DNA of 64,000 bases from Leptasterias polaris (taxonomy: Eukaryota > Echinodermata > Asteroidea > Forcipulatida > Asteriidae). The stretch spans positions 2,418,001 through 2,482,000 of the forward strand of contig JAZGTN010000002.1 in assembly GCA_037783415.1 (NCBI GenBank), given 5' to 3'. Both the position numbers and the translations under genes were made by a program. The number at the start of each line of letters is the position of its first letter. Position 1 is the first letter of the stretch. The notes under the pieces were generated by a model. The model made no database searches. It saw only the letters and a program-made list of their open reading frames with translations, and was not told the origin of the DNA. Below, in pieces: positions 40,801 through 52,800 of the stretch.

Positions 40801-43800
40801 TTCTTATATAGCGCTTTATACTCCCGATGGGTGTCTCAAAGCGCTCAGTATTTTTCCTACAAGGTACATGTACAGTATGTGGAGTTACGTGTTGAAGTAT
40901 GAGACCTATTCCTTTGCATAGCACCATGTAATGGTTTACAAGGTGCTGTGGCGCAATATGCAGCCAATCAAACCAGGAACACCGGGGCGAACCCCTTCTC
41001 TTTACGATAAGTGCACTGGGTTCTTTTACGTGCATTACACAACACATAATATTAATATTAGTTATCAACACTATCACTCAAGTGCGAGTGAAATACGAAA
41101 ACATTACTTCTGCATCCCATATTCAATAAGGCCAAGGGCGTGCTATATTTTTCTATATTCAATGAGCATGAGTGTGCTGATGATTTGATCTTCAAGCACA
41201 CTTGCTGCACCGCTTAATATAGCACGCTACGATGAGTTAGAACAGTAGGCTGTGATATGGACCGTGAAATATGGTCTATTATAACACTCTTGTTTCCATT
41301 GAGGGTAATAATCAGTTGTTATATAGCGCTTTATCTACGGGCGTTTAAAAGCACTCAATATGTTTAAGACAGATTTGCACTTTGCCTACAGGTGTCTCAA
41401 AGCACTCCCAAGGTCTTAGAAAGATTACCAAGTTTTTGAGTTATGAGGCCCATAATCACATTGTTAACCCTTCGAAGGTACTATATAATTATGGGTCTCA
41501 TAATTCAAAAACTTGGTAATCTTTCTAAGACCTTGGGAGTGCTTTGAGACACCCGTAGGCAAAGTGCAAATCTGTCTTAAACATATTGAGTGCTTTTAAA
41601 CGCCCGTAGATAAAGCGCTATATAACAACTGATTATTACCCTCAATGGAAACAAGAGTGTTATAATAGACCATATTTCACGGTCCATATCACAGCCTACT
41701 GTTCTAACTCATCGTAGCGTGCTATGCGGCAAGTGTGCTTGAAGATCAAATCATCAGCACACTCATGCTCATTGAATATATTATCTTCAAGCAAACTTAA
41801 ATCCTGGATTCTAAGGGTTTAGCTACTTTTTGTACTTAAGCAGCTCTATGAAATTGTGCTCCTGGATTTGAATGACTGAGACAGACTACATGTATAAAGT
41901 GTCCCCAGCTTGAAGTGTTTTTTTAAATCATTGGTTATCACAAGCACTCGACGTTATTCAACATTTAGATCTCTGATTAATGATTCAGTACAAATTCGTA
42001 CGAACTAAACACCAACCAAACCTTTTTATGTAATAACCCAATTATTTCAAAAACAGGTTGTTGATTAACGTCATAATATATCTCCCTGGGTACTTTTTCA
42101 AAATGTCATACCAAGGGACCGACAGCCAGAGGAAGTTAATTACAGCGGACAATTTTACTTCAATCAAGACACATGTTGTACTCGCTCAGGTTTCTTTACC
42201 TTAAACCGCCGGTGTCCCCTCCTGTTCAGGAGAGCTGGCGTCGGTGGTGATTTAGTCATCAAGGTCAGGGATGCGCCGAGCGGGACAAGATAGAGGATCC
42301 ACGCGGCCATAATGCTTCATCATGGTGTGGCGGCCATCTTGTTTGCGCATTTGTATCGTCATTGTTTTCCTTGAATGCTTGATGAATCACATTGTTAAAA
42401 AAGATCAACAATGACGTCAAGAAAATTAAAATAAGTTTGTTTTCTTCCCTCTCATTCGGAGTGGTTTTTTTAAAAGGATGTGCACATGCATGAGCTCATA
42501 GTCATACAACTTGAGTAAAGGTTTTGGAAAGTGCATTATGTCCTGAAACAGAAGCCACATGTACATGTACATGTAGGCATGATAAATCAAGGGGGAAATA
42601 GAGGCAGGCAACGCCTCCATGCCCCTTGGTCATTGCCTTGGCGCCCTTTGAAATGTTCTAAGCCTGATCAATACTTCATGGAGGCAACAGAAGAAATTGT
42701 GCCCTCATGCCCCCGTTCATTTCCTTGGTGCTCCTTGAAATGTGTCCGCAGAAGTTTCACACATAGAGTTGCCCTTTACTAAGGAACACTGCATAGCCGT
42801 TACAAAAAGGAAATATCAGGCCTGCCTGTATATTGAACATGGGCCTAAATTCATAAAGCTTTTACCTAATAGAAAAAAAAGCCTCTTTAACCCTCTTGCT
42901 GTCTGACCATTCAATACCATTCACTGTGGTTTTGAATGATAGATAAGCTATGCCAGCCTTGCAATATGATACCATGAGGGAATGCACATGTACACAGTAC
43001 ACAGTTAGTTCTGTGCACAGTTGTGCCACCATACACAACTTTAGCAGTTGATTGAAAATGTTGTGGAACAGTAGGAGGGTTAATTCATTAACTGCTCTGC
43101 AGCCCACATCAAAATGTATAAACTGGAAGTATTTCAATGACTACCAAGGTTTAGTCCAGAGCAGTGGAGCTGGTATTAAGCCCTTGTTGTAGTCAAGGAG
43201 TGTCTTGCACCAATGACAAAAGTGGATACTTTCTGCCATGCTCACCCCTGTGGGAGTCAACTCGTAAGTGGCCGAGTGGTTAAGAGCACCGAACTCAAGC
43301 TCTGGTGTTTCTGATCAGCAGAGTGTGGGTTCGAATCCCAGTCGTGACATTTGTGTCCTTAAGCAAGACACTTAACCACATGCTTCGTCCTTCGGATGGG
43401 ACGTAAAGCCGTTGGTCCCGTGCGTTGTGAATGCACGTAAAAGAACCCAGTGCACTTATCGAAAAGAGAAGGGGTTCGCCCCGGTGTTCCTGGTTGTGGC
43501 TGCTTAATGCGCCGTAGCACCTTGTAAACCCTTATAAGGTGCTAAATAATTGGGTCTCAGATTTTCATCACTGCAATAACCTATCTTTCTGAAAGTATGT
43601 ATATACTCAGCGCCTTGAGTACCTTGTTTGGTAGATACGTGCGCTATATAAGACTTCGATATTATTATTATTATAAACTCCAGGTCACCTAAAATGCCCA
43701 CCACACTGTATAACACACGGGCATATTGACTCCCAAAATGGCGCAACCAAGATTATTGTGATGATGACGTCATGTGTATTGGGTCAATACAGGCCTGCTT

Positions 43801-46800
43801 ATCATAATCAGTTCTGTGTACAAAAAACTACTACCCAAATTGTCCTCATGTGTCAAAATGCATTCCCCAAATTGCCTTTTAAGTATCAAAATTGCAGATA
43901 TGAAAAACACACACACGTGTGTAAATACCAGCAATCGTGGACCCTCCTTTGTTCAACTCTTTGTGATAGCAACCGTGGACCACAATGCTTTCCTCCGTGG
44001 ACCTATTGTCCCTTTTGTTATAGGTCCCCGGTTTGAATATGGATACCTACCCACACACACCCACACATGTATACGCCTGCAATCAAGGACCTCCTATTGT
44101 CCCTCTTTTGTTTATACTAACTTTTTTGCAACAGCTCCCATTGGTTTTGTACACGTTTTCCAACCGTGGACCTTTCCCGAACCGTGGACCTATTGTCCTC
44201 TTTTGTTATAGGTCCCCGGTTGTTATAGGTCCCCGGTTTGAATGTGTCTACCTACCCACACACACACACAGAAAGAAGAAAAATTATCTTCCAGTAACCA
44301 ATAATGAAAACCCATCGCAGCACCGCTCGGCACTTTTGCAAAGGTCCTGTCATAACACTTTACTAGCACTTGATGGGAAAGAAACAAGAAGCTTGAATAA
44401 TAAGTTGCAACCAGTAACCTTGATAGTACCTGCTAAGTCACTCCTCATTTTTGTACCCCCCCCCCCCTCCCCCTGCCAAACTTGAGGCCCATCACCTTAC
44501 TTGTATCCTTTCTTCAGCACCTTGACATTAAAAAAAACCCTAGTTATCTAGGGGCTCAGGCCCCCCTTAGTAATCCAACCAGGAGCCAGATAAAGTCAAC
44601 ACCTGTCCTCAGGTGTTGTCATAGTAATTAGTAAGATGAGTTTACCTTTGGGCGGATCCCGCAAATGGAGACGGAGTGTCTGGAACTTTGAGTCAACCTG
44701 TTTTGAACACCTCTGCTTTTAAAGTGATGATGTTTAAAAGAGTTGCACCCGTTGAAACCAAGAGAGGGGAAAAAAGGTGCTTACAAGTAACCTGTGAAAA
44801 ATATCTTGAAACAGGTGGGCATGATTTTGTGAAATGTTTTGATTGGTTTGTGTGTGTGAACCGTTACTTGACAATTAACAAGATGTGTTCACGGGTGTGT
44901 CAGTGAAGTTGGGGTTAGGATATGTCTTGTTTTGTTTTTTTCCTTACCTGGGTTCGAATCCTGTACCGGGCTGGAGCCTTGCATGTGGATTGGGTTTTTG
45001 GTCCCTTCCTGATTCCATGGGTTCCCTCATAGGGGTTTTCCTCCCACATCTCAATCTGAGATTTCGTCATCATCTTCTCTTCACGGGTATTTTCAGGCCT
45101 ACGGGTCACAGTGCTAGTCACTTTTGAGGGTTTCTTATTAGTTTCATTACCAGAGAGATATATTACAGGGATGAGATTCTTCCGCCTTTTGGCGGAATTC
45201 CGGCTTTCAGACTTCAAAAAACCATCTTTTTATTTTCAGTTCCGACAATTAAAAATCTCCGACTTTGGCAAATTGACTTTTGAAACTTTCACTTTCCAAC
45301 ATTTTAATATGAAGTTTTGAAGATTTTGAAATGAAATAAACGGTTTTTGATTATGATTACCGTTGCTTTGTGGACGTATTTCTCAAATGTTCTATAATAA
45401 TGCCTTGCGTAGGTCATGTACGTGCACGCTGTCTCTCTCTCTGCACGCTGCACGGCCGGCCGTCGGTAGCTTGGCTAGACTCCAACTCAATACACGTTCA
45501 CGAGCCAAGTAAAACATAGCTGCACTGTTTCGCGCAGGCCTATGGATTCTGGACTTTACACAGCCTTGGATTAAGGCTATTTAAAACAACTTTTGCCGAT
45601 GGAGGCCCATAACCTTGAGTGTGATCGATGCGGGGCAAAGTTTATTGGGTTTTCTCAATGTGCGTCATCGAGCACCTATCGTTGAATCATGAAAATGTCA
45701 GTGAAAAAGAAGCTATACAGAACCAATCCTCAAATCACGAATCTATAGACATTTGTGTCGAAGAAATTACCAATATTTAGGCAGAAATTAGGCATTAAGA
45801 TTTCAAAACATGCAATTTTCGCGATTTTCTTTTTTTGTTTTCTTGTTTTTTTCTCGATGTTTCGACAATTGTGTGCATGCGTATGTGCGGGCTAGTGCAA
45901 AAAAAATTAAGGTCGGCGAGTGATGTTCAATTTTCCGACTTTTTAATTTTTTCATAATCTCATCCCAGATATAATAATACTATTTATGTAAGCAATGTTA
46001 CCTGACAAAGACCTTGGCAGCCTAATAACGCTCATCCCCTTTAAGTAGTTCCCCTTTTAACTAATGGAAGCATCAGGCAAAGATCATAACACCTGTAAAT
46101 GCTTCTGTTCCATGGATCACGCAGCAGGCGCCACTTTCTTCTCTGCAGAAGCGTGTGACATCACGTCACTCGCATTTACCGCTTAACTGTTTGAAGACTC
46201 ACTCATCACCTTTGTCATCACATTTGACGGACTTTAGTTGGCTGTCTACTTTTTTGTTTCCCTTTTGGAAACTTTCCCTGCAAAAACCACAATCAACGGC
46301 CTGGCAAGACAGGAACTGTGAAGATTATAGCGTATGTCCACTGTCTGTCGAGATGATTGGAGGCGTACTTCAGTTGCAATGGAACTTGCTGAGTTGAACT
46401 GAATCACCTGGATCCCAGGCCCTTTTTTTTAAAAACATTACCGGGTCCAATTTCATGAGGTTGCTTTGCACAAGAAAATAGATCAGCGCAACACAATTAT
46501 GCTAATTGAATAAGGATCTTACGAAGGTATCAATCTTAATTGTTAGGCAATGTGTGATGTCACAGTGCAAAACGCTATGGCAATATTGACGACTCATCTT
46601 AAGAAGAGTCTTAGGCCGTGTCCAAATTGGCGGCTACAGCTACGGCTATGGGTACGGCTAGATTTCCGCGTCGTCATGCATTGAAGTATAGCACGTCTTA
46701 GCAACAGTTGTAGCCTTAGTGCTTTGTGAAATAGAGCCTAGGTCCAATGAAAGTTTTGAGCTACAAGACCTGTGGATTTTCTTGGGTTTTGAACCTTGGC

Positions 46801-49800
46801 CTTTTTTTCTTCACTCCGATTGCAAACCAGAGTGGAAAAGTCTTGGGTAGACACATTACGTTTCTAGCAGTTCCTTTTTTGGGGAAGCATTCTTAAAGAT
46901 TTCTTCATACAGCTTTTGTTTCATTCCAATTGATGTGCCCAAATTCATAATATCCTCTCCATCAATCATCACGGCACATGTTCTAGTGCGTAAGATAATT
47001 TGTAAGACGACCCCCAAGAGTTAACTACTCACTTCCTTTCTTTCTTTAACTCAGGCGGATGATATTGTCAACACGGCCGTGCTGAACGGACAGAGGGTCT
47101 CAGTACCCATGAGCATCGTCACGGTTACAAGGTCGGGCCAGGTGCACAACATAACGGCGTCGGCGCAGTGTACCAGTTTGGATCCTGAGATACTCAAGGT
47201 ATTGGGATAGGGTGGAAAAACGGAGCACTGAAGAGTCAGACATTTAATCTTTGTATGACAGCATGGCCTCAGCTTGTACATCAACAATTTTGCTCATGCG
47301 TGCAACTTTTCAGCTGATAAGCGGATTGCCTTGTATCTGGGGTTCTCAGATGTGCCATTTCAAGCTGAAAACACATTGAAAAGTCTTCTTATGCCTGGTA
47401 GTAGTGGCACTTTCCTCTTTTTATGACAAACTGCAGTTGCTTACCTGTTTTGTTGACAAGCGGCCAATCCCTGTTAACCGACCTTAGTTTTTAGTGAGGA
47501 ATTAAAAAATCTGCTCTTAACATTGAAGTGTACTTCACAGGTTAGCAAGGGTCACGCAGGCTGTCTGAATCGAGAGACTTTGTCAACACTTAAAACAATA
47601 GTATAGACCTTCCTTTTGTTGACAAACAAATTGTGCTGGTTGGCAAAACATTCAATGTGTTAACAGATGTTGTGACCAAATACAACATTTCTGCAAACTT
47701 CCAATACAAAAAATAACAATAAAAATACATCCCATGATTGGTTGCTTTGTTGCCAACAAGCTCAACCTTATTTTTTTTAAATATTAAAGCATTGTTACTA
47801 ACTGTGGCTATCTGTTTTTTCGTTGCATTTATGGCTTCCCACTGTTTTCCAACCTTGGTTGACAACAATTTGGGCTGTGGCTCTGTAAATGCAATGTACA
47901 ATTTTACATGGATGCTTATATACTGCCCTCTTTAGGCAAGATTTAGTAAGTTTGTTTGTGTTCTTTCTTGAATCTTTGCACACAAGAACTATAGAGCCGG
48001 GTCTACCGTCAAGTAAACATAAATAATATTTTTTGTTTCTGTTCTTTTGTTGGGCAATTTATGTCACACTATTAATAATGAAAGTTAAACAAAACATTTA
48101 TTGGCTTTTCCAATATTTCGTCATCCAGGTAAAACAAGACTGTAGCGCCGTCTACGTCGATGGGAGTGAAACGAGCGGCGCCCTAGGCAAGAAAATCCTG
48201 GTGTCATTTGCTGGGAGAGAAGTGTACAGAGAGTTCAATGTCTGGTACCCTGAGCTACCCTTAGAGGTTGTACTGTCTGACCCCAAGCTGAGCCAGATCA
48301 GAGGATGGAAGATCCCAGTGCCGAAGGAGAGGTAAGGTTGGGGATTTTAGTTTCAATTTTTAGAAAAGCTGGAGAACTGCTTTTTATTTTATCTGCCTGC
48401 TCTCCGGAAAAGTATATTCAAAATGACATATTAGCACTGTTTTGGTACCAGTCGTTATTCAAATCGAATTCACAAATGGCTTATATACCGTTCTACTGTT
48501 GATAAATAAACCGCCCTGGTTGGCATGGACTGTCAAATTTCAGCAAAACATTGAATTGCGTTAACATATAATATGACCCAATTCAACATTTTCTGCGAAT
48601 TTTCTTTGAAAACTTTCATTGAAAAGAAATACATCTCATGATTGGTTGCTTTGTTGTCAACAAATTCTAGACTATTTTAAATATTTTTGTTGTATTGTTA
48701 CAAACTGTGGCTATCAGTTTTTGCTTTGCATTTATGGCTTCCAATATTTTTCCAACTTTGGTTGGCAAAAACCCGGGCTGTGACGTTGCAACAGAAAGGT
48801 CTGTTGAATCACTTACAAAAAGGAATCCATCAATTAAAAATAAAGACCTTTGAAACTGAAGCGCCATCACTGACTAACTAAAAGCTATCTAGAGAGGGCA
48901 GTGTTACTACACTGTAACAGCATCAGCAATGCAGCTTCATACCATTTACTTGCACTTTTAGAAAACCAAAAGTAAAATGTGGAATGGAAATCTGTTTAAT
49001 TGATTTTTTTGTATTCATGTGTGCAAACATTTGCATCTAATAATGGCAACAAGAGTTAGGAAAATGTACTTTTTTCTGAGCTCAGCTCTGAATAGTGAAA
49101 TAAAGTAGTTGTTATTTTCTTCAGGTATGCAGAAATCCTGCTCTTTGATCTACATCTCTAGTGCTGAGGATACTGTTCCCAAACGCTCCTTGAAATATGT
49201 ATCTCTAGAAATTATCAAAAGATGGAAATGCCACCATTTCAACGTGCCTCCTAAAATGTGGATCCTGGTTTCAGACCCTTTTTGTCAGCAGTGACTCTCG
49301 CCTTTGGAATAATTTACTTATGTACCAATTTGAATGTTTATTTACTGAGTCTTCATGTTGTATGATTTCAGGTCAAGGCGTGACTCCCAGCAAGCTCTTA
49401 GTTTGGGGGCGGAGACTCTGGGCCTACTTGGGAGGGGTGATCTAGAGATTGACAACGGGAGGGATCACATGACCAAGGGCAAATGCCAGCTGAGACATCA
49501 ACAGTCTAAAGTGGATATCTATACCAGGTTCTACGCTCCGCAGGCAAACACAGGTAAAGACAGGGAAAAATGTGTCCGTTAAAAATAAAATTGTGTAGCG
49601 CAAACTGCACATGCATAAATGGGATGGTGGTCTTCGTTATCTCACAACTTAGCATGCGACAATATGGCAGAGAACCATTGAATGGTGAAACCTAATAGTG
49701 CATTGTGCGATAAACATAAGAACATGCTGGTAAACAACTTGATAACTTTGTATCTGCACATGCTCAGTAAAAAATGTTCCCCAAATTCTAAGCAATGTTG

Positions 49801-52800
49801 TTGTTGGTACACGTACTAAAACCCTTGTGGGGTCTTCGTTACTTTGTGGGGTCTTCGTTACTTTGTGGGGTCTTCGTTACTTTGTGGGGTCTTCGTTACT
49901 TTGTGGGGTCTTCGTTACTTTGTGGGGTCTTCGTTACTTTGTGGGGTCTTCGTTACTTTGTGGGGTCTTCGTTACTTTGTGGGGTCTTCGTTACTTTGCG
50001 CAAGAAAGCCTTGGACAGCATGGTTAGTGGCGTATGGTTCTTCGGAAACTTACGCTTGTTTACTAAAAACTACACACTGTAGGATACCCAGGATGCACAA
50101 AAGCATTATTTTACAGTATAAATGTAAGATTTGTTTCTTTCTTGGTCCATTGTTTGTTTTTGTTGTTTTTGTTTTTAATTTCTTTGGAGGGTGATTTTCA
50201 TCGCACATGTTTGTTTATGTCTGTTTCTATTCTGTTTGAATGGCATGCTGTTAATTTTTAGTACATCTATCAAGAGTTTCAGTGTTGCGGAGCTCCACTA
50301 CCATTATTCTTACTTGTTGTGTATTTTTTTTGCTAAAGATTTTTTTTTTCACTCATTAGGCCTGATTAAAAAACTGTTTTCTATTGATCCACAGTGCCCC
50401 GTGTGACTGGCCGCAGACAGTATCTGTATGGAGAAGATATACGCCATCATGTCACCCATCACACCAGAAACCAACTCCGAGCCCTTGACCCCTCTGTTGT
50501 CCTCGTGGAGGGGACAAGGGTCACTGGTCTTGTCACTGGTGATACACTTATCCAGGTTCGACTTTGAAACTTTATTCATTAAACATTTTTTCAGAAACAA
50601 TTTTGTGTTAAGACCTCCTGGCATTTTTTGTGAACACTAACAATACTGTGTTAGCTTGGTTCAAAGAGAGTTTGTAGTGAAAGCAGTTTTGTCATCATTA
50701 ACAATGTTTTACGTTATCTTGATTCCAAGGAGTGCATCATGTAAGCATGTTGGATGTGTTTTGTTATAAAGATTAACAAAGCTGTACTTTATCATGATTC
50801 AAAAAGAGTATATGGTGTCGGCAACTAGCAGCAGTTTTCATTGCAGATGATCAACCTTGTCTTGATTGGAAGAGAATCACAAGTCAAAAGCTGAAGTGCT
50901 GTCCAAATTACCCACACCATACCTTATCTTTAATCCTGAAATTTCTATTCTCCTCAGGTTGTCAGCCCAGATGGCCAAAAGATTCTTGGAGAATCTAACA
51001 TCACTGTGTCGGCCAACAAGGCCGAGGTGATCGAGCTCCATGTTAGTCTGGTATCCGGGCTGACCTTGGAGGCAGTCGCACTTGGTCGAGAGGATGGTGG
51101 GAGAGACAGGAGCTTGACCAGGGTCACATCTCGCAGGGTGCTGTTTGCACAGTTCCAGGTGAGTGATTACTTGTTTGGTTTTACTGTTTGACTGTTGCCA
51201 CATTTAACCTGTCAAGTACTGTAGTCTGATTGATTGTCATCCGCTGTTGAATTTGTCCCCGCAAAGTACGTTCTGAACAAATTGCCACGTCAATTGCTCT
51301 ACACATGCACGTACTACAAATGCGTGTTTAGTAGGGACTCAATCAAGTATCCTGGGAATTTTTCTTTCAGCGTGAAGTGGTGACTACCAATATCCCCATT
51401 TTTCCATTTTATTTACGTTTTTTTTGTCTTTCCATGTGCAGGAAGCCATCATGGATGCAAGGCTGGAATTTGATGATGGCACGGAAGTCGCCCTTCAGGA
51501 CATCAACCCAAAGGACTTTGAGGCGGTCATTACCACCCTCAATCCAGAGATTGTCGCTGAGAGCCCAGGGTCTACCCCTCACCACCCTGCTGTAATCGCC
51601 GTCAAAGAGGGCTCCACAACTCTCATGCTGGAGGTGGCGCTCCCTCTGGAGTGTCAACGCCGTAAACGCAACAGCGCCATCTCATTTGATGTTATCCCAG
51701 TCAACGTGTCCTTCTCGGAGAAACCGGAACCATGGTGGCCGAACGGCATGGACGAAGATGTTCAAGTGGGGATGGATGACAGAAGGGATGGTGTCATCGG
51801 GAGGATTGGTTTGACCCCCGAAGCGGGCGTGGTGGACTACGGGGTGGTGCGTGGCGATTATGACCCTGATAAGAAGAAACCACATCACCGTGGCGGCAAC
51901 AACAAACCTGTGGGTGGTATCATCTCCATTCCCATCGATATTCCCATCGGTGACATGTTCCCGAAGAACCCCGCCATTGACTATGACACCTACGGTGAAG
52001 ACTTTGACCAAGACAGCAGCAAGCAGTTGACGTACTCGGAGGAATCTCTAAGTCCTCTGGAGATTGGCATGTACGTCGTCTTGGGGATCTTCTGCATTGC
52101 CATCTTAGCTTTCATGGTCAACTGTGTCCTCTTCATGGCTCGATACCGTAACTCCAAGAAGGTGCCCGCTCCCATGGGTAATACCTACCCCCAGAATTGG
52201 GTCCTCTTCGGGACGGAGTTTGACGGGCGGACCTTGCCGCATCCTCACCTCACTGAGGAGAGAATCCCCATGAGGGACTTCCGAGACGAGAGCAATCACG
52301 ACGACTGCTGTAGCCGTGGGGAGCACACATGCACTGAAAGCGAAGTCAGCATTGAAAGACACAGCATCGAAGACGAGCAAGACGGAGGTTGTCAAGAGGA
52401 TAGGGTGAGGAGTGCTGCCATGGTGAGAGGTGACAACAACGAGGAGGGGTCCCATTGTCATCACACTTGTGCCGAGTCAGATGAATCGGTGTCATGTGTC
52501 ATTGCAGAGGGTCATGAGACCACTGAGTTTCTTCCGTGCCAATGTGAGTGTCATTTTGATGAAAACAACCAGAACAACAGCTCTTCAGAAATTGATATTG
52601 AATTGGTGGAGGAACCGGAGTGCACAGAAAGGACACCGTTGAACCACCAAGCCAACCAATCAGAGCCAAGCAATATCCCCACCGCAGGGGCATGCTGTGA
52701 CATTACCAGTGACACTCAAAGTGACGCACACCCCGACACACCTAGTGAAACACACTCGGACTCTGAATTGAGAGTGACAATTACTACTGGCGGGTTGGAA

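Larger units (their letters stand above)
40682..47054 (+). other. TMEM132 intron of 6.4 kb
   Basis: A GT-AG intron containing SINE fragments, a large inverted duplication, a complete SINE, a locally duplicated GTGGACC-rich sequence and a hAT-like MITE. The stretches between (about 41800-42590, 42770-43260, 44490-45160 and 45980-47050) show nothing identifiable. Confidence 0.8.

Noticed and set aside
40349..41077. A 242-codon open frame on the minus strand
   Set aside because: It is stitched from antisense of a TMEM132 exon, poly-A/ATT sequence and an inverted SINE. It contains low-complexity Tyr and Phe runs and no recognisable domain.
43262..43345. A possible tRNA gene (A and B boxes)
   Set aside because: The sequence does not close into a tRNA cloverleaf and continues into a SINE body with an (ATT)n tail. 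The same applies at 34524.
44033..44485. A 150-codon frame overlapping a 145-codon frame
   Set aside because: Both come from duplicated GTGGACC/CACACA sequence; no domain, no codon signal.
51682..52464. Several minus-strand frames of 60-120 codons
   Set aside because: They are shadows of the TMEM132 last exon, which is GC-rich and therefore open in other frames.
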